Below the pieces are notes generated by a model that searched no databases, was not told the origin of the DNA, and worked only from the letters and a program-made list of their open reading frames with translations. From an uncultured Poribacteria bacterium (lineage in GTDB: Bacteria; Poribacteria; WGA-4E; WGA-3G), in contig OX639992.1 in NCBI GenBank assembly GCA_951828515.1, forward strand, positions 992,001 to 1,056,000: a stretch of 64,000 bases of DNA, in the 5' to 3' direction. Of this stretch, positions 44,957 through 51,994 are shown one piece after another. The position numbers were made by a program, and so were the translations under genes. Within the stretch, counting starts at the first letter, position 1. Each line of letters begins with the position of its first letter.

Positions 44957-45261
44957 TCAAAGTAACACGGATTGTGTTTTCTAATATAGTCTATAAACTG
45001 TCAGTGTCTCAGTGTGAGTTAATAGCAATACAGCGAGAAATGAATCAAGATAAGGGCAATTTCATCCAGCCGAGCGCAGCGGCTTTTGCAGAACATGACG
45101 CATTTTGTGCATTGAAAAATACTATTTTTGTGTATTAATGATAGAAAGTAGCATGCAAACGGATTTCGTTTCTTCAATTGAAACGGTATTTTAGAAATAG
45201 TAACGGAACGTTACACACAACTTGGTAAATCTGTGTCTTCATTATAACGGGGTGGTTATAA

Positions 45262-45900
45262 ATGCGTACGGCAGATCAGCGGATGTCTCAAAACGAGTTC
45301 GCAGCCTACATCGCTCAGAGAATCAGGACGGGTCATCCTCAATCTCGTGCCCCACGATTGATTGCACTGAGCGGGCCCGATTGTGCGGGGAAGTCGACGC
45401 TCGCTGTTCATGTTCAGGAGCAGTTGAATCGTTTTGGTTTGGATATAACCTTACTCTCAATAGATGCGTTTCTGATTCCACGCGCGCTGAGGACATCGAA
45501 TGCGCCTGAACCTATTGCGTACTTTGAGAATGCTTTTGATTACGCCGCGCTTGCGCAGACCCTTGAAACCGCCAAGAATAGGTCATCTTCAGTTTCTTTG
45601 AACTCGCGGGACATCGTTCTTGTTGAAGGGGTCTTCCTACTACGAAGTGAACTTTGTCATTGGTGGGATCTTACGGTCTGGATAGAGGTAGACCCTACTG
45701 TGATTATGGATCGAGCACTTAAGCGTGATAAGGAGTACTTTGGTGATGAGAGTACTGTGCGGCATGTTTACGAGAATCGGTGTCTACCAGCACAGGATTA
45801 CCATATACATCGAGATTCACCGAAGCAGAACGCGGACATCACCGCTGCGTTCAAGAAGGGGGTGTGGACAGTGTGCGCATCGATAGGAGGAGCGGATTGA
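45262..45900 (+). CDS. Uridine-kinase-like P-loop kinase
   Basis: 212 residues. Walker A ALSGPDCAGKSTLA (about 36-49), LLSIDAFLIPR (base-binding Asp region), FDYAALAQTLE, and Walker B-like DIVLVEGVFLL. A lid with Arg/Lys (MDRALKRDKEYFG) follows. It fits the uridine/panthothenate kinase-like fold; the substrate is not fixed. Convergent with the porin-like gene, five bases apart. Confidence 0.75.
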   Translation: MRTADQRMSQNEFAAYIAQRIRTGHPQSRAPRLIALSGPDCAGKSTLAVHVQEQLNRFGLDITLLSIDAFLIPRALRTSNAPEPIAYFENAFDYAALAQTLETAKNRSSSVSLNSRDIVLVEGVFLLRSELCHWWDLTVWIEVDPTVIMDRALKRDKEYFGDESTVRHVYENRCLPAQDYHIHRDSPKQNADITAAFKKGVWTVCASIGGAD

Positions 45901-45905
45901 GGCAA

Positions 45906-47126
45906 TCAGAAATAGACACGAAATGAAGAGAAGAAAAGATTTGGATAGCTCCCAAATTCAGATTGAAATTGAGTAGAATCGCCGTTCTTAGGTCGTTTCC
46001 CGACGCTGATGAAACCGCCGATAGAGAGATGAATATCCTCTGCGACGTTATAGGCAATCTGTGGAGCGATCCAGGTTGATGGGTCAGATAGGTTGAACAA
46101 TATTTGACCACTAAAACTAATGAGCGGGGTTAATTGATGGGTGAATCCGGGCGCGAGATAGTGGACACCCAGCAAGTAAACACCACCACGCGTGTACGCC
46201 GGTTGCGCTAAGTTGGTAAGAAAATTTTCAGGTTTCTGTGCGCCTGCTCCGTTGAAATGATATTCGATGAATGCGTAAGTCTCTCCACCGAAACTATAGT
46301 CGAAACCGACAGAGGTGCGTAAGTAGTTATTCACGGTATCGGAGTCGTCGTTGAACGGTTCAGCGAATACATAAGCCGTTTCCAACCAAAATCCTGCACC
46401 GCCGATACCGCGTGCTATATCAAAACCGACGAGCAGATCTCTTTGAAATTCTAATAATAGAATTGAGAAGTCTGTTTCTACGGCATTCAATTGCGTTCGG
46501 AGAAAGACAGCACTTTTATCAAAATTAAATTTGTTGCCGAAAATGTATCCGGTATCTATCTCTCCCATGGCACCTATTGGGATACGGACCCGAATTGTAT
46601 CTACACCAACGCGGTCTTCAGTATCGAGTTGATCGTAGGTGTAAGGCGCGATGATGTCGGTTGGATTTATGATCCGTGCACTACCCCATGCTATTGCGTC
46701 TCGACCGATGGAGAAATCCGCGAAATCTGTGCTGAACTGAACAGAGGCACGATCAAGGTTATGATAGATGCCGACACTACCGATTGGCTCATCCTTTCTG
46801 GGGTAGATCGGTGAGTCAAGATCAGCAACGCGGTAGCGGGACGAAGCGAGACCAACGGCAAACGGGGACTGCGAAAAAAGCAAAGGGTCTTGAACCCGCG
46901 GCGTAAAGTCGTAGGCGAAGTCAAATGAAAGTGAGTCTGTGGCGGCGTAAGAGAGATTGAGACGTAATCGGTTGACCACGACTCCCATCATCGATGCATC
47001 TGGAAGTGGTGAATTGAATACGGTAGAAAAGTTTTTGTAGTAACCACTGGCTTGAAATTCTGCATTAACGACGCCTACAAATGGCGTTGTCATCAAATAG
47101 ATGATGAACACAAGAACTTTTCTCAT
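45906..47126 (-). CDS. Porin-like outer-membrane protein
   Basis: 406 residues from the ATG at 47126, which starts a good signal peptide (KVLVFIIYLMTTPFVGVVNA). The longer frame to 47195 runs over simple-repeat DNA. The body is beta-strand rich (LRLNLSYAATDSLSFDFAYD, IGAMGEIDTGYIFGNKF, FIEYHFNGAG) and ends FFSSFRVYF, with the terminal Phe typical of outer-membrane insertion. Last gene of the export operon with the ATPase, two permeases and LolA-like protein. Confidence 0.75.
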   Translation of the reverse strand: MRKVLVFIIYLMTTPFVGVVNAEFQASGYYKNFSTVFNSPLPDASMMGVVVNRLRLNLSYAATDSLSFDFAYDFTPRVQDPLLFSQSPFAVGLASSRYRVADLDSPIYPRKDEPIGSVGIYHNLDRASVQFSTDFADFSIGRDAIAWGSARIINPTDIIAPYTYDQLDTEDRVGVDTIRVRIPIGAMGEIDTGYIFGNKFNFDKSAVFLRTQLNAVETDFSILLLEFQRDLLVGFDIARGIGGAGFWLETAYVFAEPFNDDSDTVNNYLRTSVGFDYSFGGETYAFIEYHFNGAGAQKPENFLTNLAQPAYTRGGVYLLGVHYLAPGFTHQLTPLISFSGQILFNLSDPSTWIAPQIAYNVAEDIHLSIGGFISVGKRPKNGDSTQFQSEFGSYPNLFFSSFRVYF

Positions 47127-47178
47127 CAGGAATCTCTTAACTGACAACTGACAACCGAGAACCGAGAACTGACAACCA

Positions 47179-47880
47179 TTATCTCGTCTCATCACTGTCT
47201 ATTTGTCCGTCGCGAAGCGTAATCAGGCGTTGGGCACTCTCCATCACCATTGGATCATGGGTTGAAAAGATGAACGTCATACCGGTTTCCGCGTTAAGAC
47301 GGTGCATCATCTCAAGTAAATCGGCACCTGTTTTCGAGTCAAGGTTTGCAGTCGGTTCGTCAGCGAGGATGATCATAGGTTCAGAAACCATAGCACGCGC
47401 AATAGCGACACGCTGCTGCTGCCCACCTGAGAGTTGGGTGGGTTGTCGGTCCGCTACACCCTCTAACCCGACTGACTTGAGCATTGCTATAACGCGCTCG
47501 TGACGCTCCGCTTTCGGGACACCCGCCAAGAGCATGATGTACTCAACATTTTCTTCGACGGATAGCACGGGAATCAGGTTGTAAGCCTGAAAGATGAACC
47601 CGATATTATCCCGTCGAAAGTCAGAGAGTTCATTGCCACTCATTTCCGATAGCACTTTGCCAGCAAGCCACACTTTTCCTTCCGTAGGACTATCCAACCC
47701 AGAGATGATGTTGAGAAAGGTTGTTTTGCCCGAACCAGAAGGACCCACCAGTGCCGTAAATTCTCCCGATTGGATCGTTAAATCGATCCCGTTAAGAGCG
47801 TTGACGGGGATTCCATCTGCTGCATAAACCTTTGTCACACCTTCCGTGACGATAACATCTGATTTCTGATTCTGTTCCAT
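47179..47880 (-). CDS. ABC transporter ATP-binding protein (LolD/MacB type)
   Basis: 233 residues. Walker A GPSGSGKTT (about 46-54), Q-loop FIFQAYNLIPVLS, signature LSGGQQQRVAIARAMV, Walker B MIILADEPTANLDS, and H-loop STHDP. The sequence class matches LolD/MacB ATPases that drive FtsX-type permeases. It should power the two permeases immediately upstream. Confidence 0.92.
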   Translation of the reverse strand: MEQNQKSDVIVTEGVTKVYAADGIPVNALNGIDLTIQSGEFTALVGPSGSGKTTFLNIISGLDSPTEGKVWLAGKVLSEMSGNELSDFRRDNIGFIFQAYNLIPVLSVEENVEYIMLLAGVPKAERHERVIAMLKSVGLEGVADRQPTQLSGGQQQRVAIARAMVSEPMIILADEPTANLDSKTGADLLEMMHRLNAETGMTFIFSTHDPMVMESAQRLITLRDGQIDSDETR

Positions 47881-48015
47881 TGTAAGTACCTTCAGATTTG
47901 GGACGGTTAGAAAATTGGGCCTACCGGTCCGTCACAATTACGCCGAGTGGTTGATTGTGTCAGAAACTACCGCGGAATGAAATGGATCGGGGTCCAGATT
48001 TGATAATTACAAAAT

Positions 48016-49245
48016 TTAAAAACTTCGGCGCATTGCGTCTGCGGGAGCCATTTTCGAGACATACCGAGCAGGATACAGTCCCGCAATGATGGTGAAAACG
48101 AAAACTGCTATAGGATAAATGATGAACTGTTGAACCTCCAGAACCGGATAGATGAACTCCTGCATCGTCACACCCATCATTTCAATGCCGGTATAGTCGA
48201 TACCGATATATGCAAGTACTGCCGTCAGAACGAAACCGAGTATTGCTCCCAGCCCAATACTCACGAGCGCTAAGGCACCCGCCTCAAATAAGATGACACG
48301 CGCCATCCCGAAAGGACGGGTTCCAACGGCGCGTAACACGCCAAACTCAAACATTCGCTCATACAACGACATAAATAGTGTGTTGATAATACCAAAGACA
48401 ACCACTCCAAATAGGATGGCTCCCATGATATACTTGCTGTATTTTGTCATTTCCAATATCACTCTCAATTGCGACATAAGTTCCGTCCAACTTAATGCTT
48501 CGTTGCCGTGTCTGGAATACGCTTCCCAAAACGGTAGTGTCGGATCCTGTGCATAGGCAAGAGAAGTAAATTTAATCGCTATTTCATGGACCCCGTTCCC
48601 GAGAGCAAGCATCTCTTGCGCTTTTTCGATCCGAACGAACGCCATTCCGCTGTTCATTTCTTCACCCGCGAAGCGATAAATACCGGAAACTCGGAACATC
48701 TCTTGGGAAAGATCACCGCTTTCGACTTGCGCCACCGTCACGATCACCCGGTCCCCAAGTTCGATTTCTAAGGTTTCAGCGAGTTTCGCACCGATGACGA
48801 TATCACGGTTATTATCGTCTTCAAAATAGGCACCTTCGGTTATCGCATCATCAATTTGGGATAGAAATTTCTCTGTTGGTGGATGAACGCCGACGAGGTT
48901 AATCGCACTCACGCTTGCTGGAGACGTAATCATCCCAAAGGCGAGTGTCCTTTGTGTGAAATGCTCAACGATGTCTTCTTTAGCGAGACTCTCGGTCACT
49001 TCATCACGTGCCTGAATCGTTAATGAAACCTCTTGTGTGTCTCGAAAACCTTCCCGATGGATCTGTGCGTCGCCAAGGAAGGAGGCGGTAGCCGTCCGAA
49101 TCAAATTCTCCGCCATCCCGATCGTTAACGCATCAAAAAAAATCAGAGCAGCCAGACCGATACCGATCGCAACTGAGGCGATAAAGGTGCGGCGTTTATT
49201 CCGAAAGATATTTCTCCAGGCAAGTTTTACTAAAATCAACCACAT
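48016..49245 (-). CDS. ABC transporter permease (FtsX/MacB-like) 2
   Basis: 409 residues from the ATG at 49245. The frame runs to 49518, but a CCGCAAGGAAAATTAGGAAA leader sits just before 49245, and the protein then begins MWLILVKLAWRNIFRNKRRT, matching its partner. One N-terminal helix, a large periplasmic domain (about 45-270) and three C-terminal helices (YIMGAILFGVVVFGIINTLF, LVSIGLGAILGFVLTAVLAY, FIIYPIAVFVFTIIAGLYPA) are the FtsX layout. Paired with the other permease, it likely moves lipoproteins or lipids across the periplasm. Confidence 0.9.
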   Translation of the reverse strand: MWLILVKLAWRNIFRNKRRTFIASVAIGIGLAALIFFDALTIGMAENLIRTATASFLGDAQIHREGFRDTQEVSLTIQARDEVTESLAKEDIVEHFTQRTLAFGMITSPASVSAINLVGVHPPTEKFLSQIDDAITEGAYFEDDNNRDIVIGAKLAETLEIELGDRVIVTVAQVESGDLSQEMFRVSGIYRFAGEEMNSGMAFVRIEKAQEMLALGNGVHEIAIKFTSLAYAQDPTLPFWEAYSRHGNEALSWTELMSQLRVILEMTKYSKYIMGAILFGVVVFGIINTLFMSLYERMFEFGVLRAVGTRPFGMARVILFEAGALALVSIGLGAILGFVLTAVLAYIGIDYTGIEMMGVTMQEFIYPVLEVQQFIIYPIAVFVFTIIAGLYPARYVSKMAPADAMRRSF

Positions 49246-49406
49246 TTTCCTAATTTTCCTTGCGGTTCGGTTATAGTGGCTATCGGCTATCGGAACTTGG
49301 TTGGAAGAAAGGAAGGACGAGTGCCTCCCAATCTTCCACCCTCCCAACCGAGTTCTTCCATTCCAGTCTTTTGCTGACTGCCGATTGCTGACTGCTGAAA
49401 GCCATA

Positions 49407-50621
49407 CTAATGTGTCCGCATCGCCTTCGCAGGCACGATTCGGGCGGCTTTTATCGCAGGGAACAGACTCACGATCGTCGCCGATACCATGACGGTGATA
49501 GCCGGAATAATCAGACATCGGACGTTGACTTCAGCGTATAACGTCGTGAATTTCATGCCGCCGTAGGTAATTGCCTCGGGATATGTGATGCCGGATATAG
49601 ATAGCAGATAATTGGCTAAAACCCCAAGGGGCACACCAACGCAGATGCTACCGATAGTGACAATAATTACTTCGCAGACGACCAACCAGAAAATTTGTGT
49701 CGGTTTCGTCCCGATTGCCTTCAGCACACCGTATTCACGCGTCCGTTCCAGCACTGACATGAGCACCGTATTCAGCACACCGATCGCCACAATGAACATA
49801 ATCACCCAGCGACTAATGGCATCTCCTTGTTGATCGGTTTTCATGGCACGGTAAAAGGATTTGGCGACCACTTGCCACGGGGAGACCTCCAGCGTAGAAT
49901 TATTCAAGCGCGCTTCGAGTGCGTCTGTAATTTTACTCACGTGATTGATGTTTGAAACAATCACAACAATTTCGTGGATCCGTCCGTCAAGCACAAACAG
50001 TTCCTGAGCATCTTCAATGTGTAAATAACATGCCACTCGGTCTGTCGCGTCATCACCACTCTCTGCGATTCCAACGATTTTATACACGTCATTTGCGATG
50101 GAACCGTCAGCACCTTGCGAAAAGATCACAATTTCACTACCCACCGTCCCTGAAATAATTTTCGCCAGACCTTTCCCAATAACTGCTTCATGCGAAGCGG
50201 TTTCCGCTAATACGCTGCCTTCAATCACTTTTTTGTCGAATCGGGTTGCTTGCGTCTCTCGTGCGACATCAATACCAATGACTTGTACAGCCGTGCTCTT
50301 TTCACCAACCGAACCAAGTCCAGCTGCGTATACTCGTGGTGTCCACGCCTCAACTCCCGCAGTTCCCTGAATCGTCTCACCAATAGCAGCATAGCCATCA
50401 ATTGTCTCGTAGAGCGACGGCTTATCAAGGTACCCTGCGCGATGGACCTGAATATGACCGGTACGATTTCGTGTGAACATTTCAATAATTCCACCATACG
50501 CACCATCAGACAAGCCGATGGTTATCGACAAGAGCGTAAAACCGACAATCATTGCGAGCGCGGTGAGGATTGTCCGCCGCTTTTGGCGGAAGGTATTACG
50601 AAACGCGATTTTGAGTATCAT
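49407..50621 (-). CDS. ABC transporter permease (FtsX/MacB-like) 1
   Basis: 404 residues beginning MILKIAFRNTFRQKRRTILT. FtsX plan: helix 1 (ALAMIVGFTLLSITIGL), periplasmic domain (about 45-270), then three helices (WVIMFIVAIGVLNTVLMSVL, VCEVIIVTIGSICVGVPLGV, LIIPAITVMVSATIVSLFPA). It is homologous to the second permease and separated from it by a leader repeat and simple-repeat DNA. A complete REP unit (50625-50651) fills the gap to the upstream LolA-like gene. Confidence 0.9.
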   Translation of the reverse strand: MILKIAFRNTFRQKRRTILTALAMIVGFTLLSITIGLSDGAYGGIIEMFTRNRTGHIQVHRAGYLDKPSLYETIDGYAAIGETIQGTAGVEAWTPRVYAAGLGSVGEKSTAVQVIGIDVARETQATRFDKKVIEGSVLAETASHEAVIGKGLAKIISGTVGSEIVIFSQGADGSIANDVYKIVGIAESGDDATDRVACYLHIEDAQELFVLDGRIHEIVVIVSNINHVSKITDALEARLNNSTLEVSPWQVVAKSFYRAMKTDQQGDAISRWVIMFIVAIGVLNTVLMSVLERTREYGVLKAIGTKPTQIFWLVVCEVIIVTIGSICVGVPLGVLANYLLSISGITYPEAITYGGMKFTTLYAEVNVRCLIIPAITVMVSATIVSLFPAIKAARIVPAKAMRTH

Positions 50622-50624
50622 AAA

Positions 50625-50651
50625 GTAGTAGGCACACTCCGTGTGCCGTAA
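50625..50651 (+). repeat. REP palindrome within the export operon
   Basis: GTAGTA + GGCACACTCCGTGTGCC + GTAA, filling most of the 44-base gap between the LolA-like and permease genes. It may form a hairpin in the operon mRNA. Confidence 0.8.
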
Positions 50652-50665
50652 CCCTTGTGCCGTCC

Positions 50666-51460
50666 CTATCTTCTTTTCTGAAGGTTTCGGCGCGTGAAAA
50701 TTTTATCGTCTATGTCGGAATCGAATGTAGCGTTCACCCATCGAACAACCGTTTTGTGCCCTTCCTTGTTTTGCGGGAGTATCTCCATCAGAGAAGGAAC
50801 GGTTTTGTCACCAAAGGTTTTAATTTCCTTGAAATTCATAACCCGCATCAGGCTCCCTTTTTCGTCATAGAACCGCTGCCACACCGGCGTATAATCGCTC
50901 GATTGTACGGCTGCAACAATCTTGCCCCAAACGATTGGAGAATCCTCTTTCGGCACGAGTTGAACGTAGAGATGGTCGGGAGATGCGTCTTCAGGTGTAA
51001 CAAGTTGGTAGGTATAATCATCGAGCATTGATGACTCCCTGACTAAGTCGTCATTCGTGAAATCGGAACCCATCCACGATCCCATCATCATTGATGGCGG
51101 AATCTTCATGACTTTGTTAGTTTTCGGCAGATAGTTCCACATCTCGTTCCCGATACGCAGTGTTGCGACCCCTTGTTCCTTCTTCGGTGCCGTAATCCGG
51201 ATGAAAGTTTTGTCCATTCCCTTGCTCCAAACCGTCATTGCCAAGGTGCGTTCCCAATGCGGCGTGACGATGTGCATCTCCATCTCGGCATGACTGGTGT
51301 CGCTACGATAGAGTTGATCGAGTTGTTTGATGATAGTTTCGACATCGGGAGCAGGTTCTTGGGCTGCTGCGAGAACGCAAAGGAGGAGCGTCGAGAGGAG
51401 AAAGGCGTATGTCATCAAGTTGCGTGTTGCTACCTGTATCCCATTTTGAGATTGTGCCAT
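50666..51460 (-). CDS. Outer-membrane lipoprotein-sorting (LolA-like) protein
   Basis: 264 residues. Signal peptide ending LAAAQE (about 15-36). The LolA/LolB-like beta-sandwich is suggested by EMEMHIVTPHWERTLAMTVW, KTFIRITAPKKEQGVATLRI, EMWNYLPKTNKVMKIPPSMM and PVWQRFYDEKGSLMRVM, which match the periplasmic outer-membrane lipoprotein-sorting family (PF17131). It probably carries a lipid or lipoprotein between the permease pair and the porin-like protein. First gene of the operon. Confidence 0.85.
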   Translation of the reverse strand: MAQSQNGIQVATRNLMTYAFLLSTLLLCVLAAAQEPAPDVETIIKQLDQLYRSDTSHAEMEMHIVTPHWERTLAMTVWSKGMDKTFIRITAPKKEQGVATLRIGNEMWNYLPKTNKVMKIPPSMMMGSWMGSDFTNDDLVRESSMLDDYTYQLVTPEDASPDHLYVQLVPKEDSPIVWGKIVAAVQSSDYTPVWQRFYDEKGSLMRVMNFKEIKTFGDKTVPSLMEILPQNKEGHKTVVRWVNATFDSDIDDKIFTRRNLQKRR

Positions 51461-51541
51461 TTTTCCGTTATCCTTTCTACTTTCACCTTATGTTTTTATT
51501 ATAGAACAAAACGTCTTAAAGCGCAACGTTTTTCAAATTTA

Positions 51542-51602
51542 CTGTGGGAAGGATTTCCGAATCCCGACCCCTCTTCTGTAGGAGGGAACTCCGATTCCCG
51601 AC
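51542..51602 (+). repeat. Tandem copies of the dispersed hairpin repeat
   Basis: A degenerate unit (51542-51568, ACTGTGGGAAGG...ATCCCGAC) is followed by a perfect unit (51575-51602). Confidence 0.7.
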
Positions 51603-51928
51603 TCTTCTTCCCCGTGATAAGGGGAGTTAGGTACGGAACTGGGAAACTGAAAGGGTGGGCAGCTGACGACTATTCCGTAGGAACAACCTCCTGGTCGTGA
51701 TACCTCACATAAAATCAACAGAATCGGGAACCATATGTCTCTCGCTTCCATTCAAGGCTGTTTAGTTCTTCGTTTTTTTACGCGTTTTTGATCCGCCAGC
51801 CCGGTAGGTGCGGTTTCCCAACCAGGGTTCCCACCCGTTACTGGGAAGGGACACCGGATCGCCCAAAAAAGGCGTGAAATCTGATAATTTCCTAAAACTA
51901 AATGCCTCCAACTTCTACTAAAATTCGG

Positions 51929-51958
51929 TTGACATCTGTTCACCTTGCATGGTATCAT
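51929..51958 (+). promoter_or_regulatory. Sigma-70 promoter of the TPR-recognition cassette
   Basis: TTGACA at 51929-51934, an 18-base spacer, TATCAT at 51953-51958. Transcription would start near 51965, about 30 bases before the ATG at 51995, which has GGAGGA. This rules out the upstream ATG at 51902. Confidence 0.78.
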
Positions 51959-51994
51959 TACCCCCAAGTAAATTGTATTGCGGAGGAACAGGTA

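Larger units (their letters stand above)
44463..45261. other. Long intergenic region with sigma-54 promoter and MITE
   Basis: About 800 bases without a convincing gene. It contains the sigma-54 promoter at 44501-44516 and the MITE at 44819-44956. A 108-codon plus frame at 44812-45138 runs across the MITE and lacks recognisable content. Confidence 0.5.
51461..51994. other. Intergenic region with repeats and the cassette promoter
   Basis: Carries a degenerate and a perfect copy of the dispersed hairpin repeat (51542-51602), its second block (51666-51705), and the TTGACA/TATCAT promoter. The 70-codon minus frame at 51539-51751 lies wholly in repeats. Confidence 0.6.

Noticed and set aside
44812-45138. 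108-codon plus-strand frame
   Set aside because: It runs through the whole MITE, including both inverted ends, and has no family resemblance.
49246-49518. 91-residue N-terminal extension of the second permease
   Set aside because: The extension runs through a leader repeat and simple-repeat DNA; the protein from 49245 aligns with its sister permease from residue 1.
51902-51994. N-terminal extension of the TPR fusion protein to the ATG at 51902
   Set aside because: It lies across a good TTGACA/TATCAT promoter; GGAGGA before the ATG at 51995 fits the true start.
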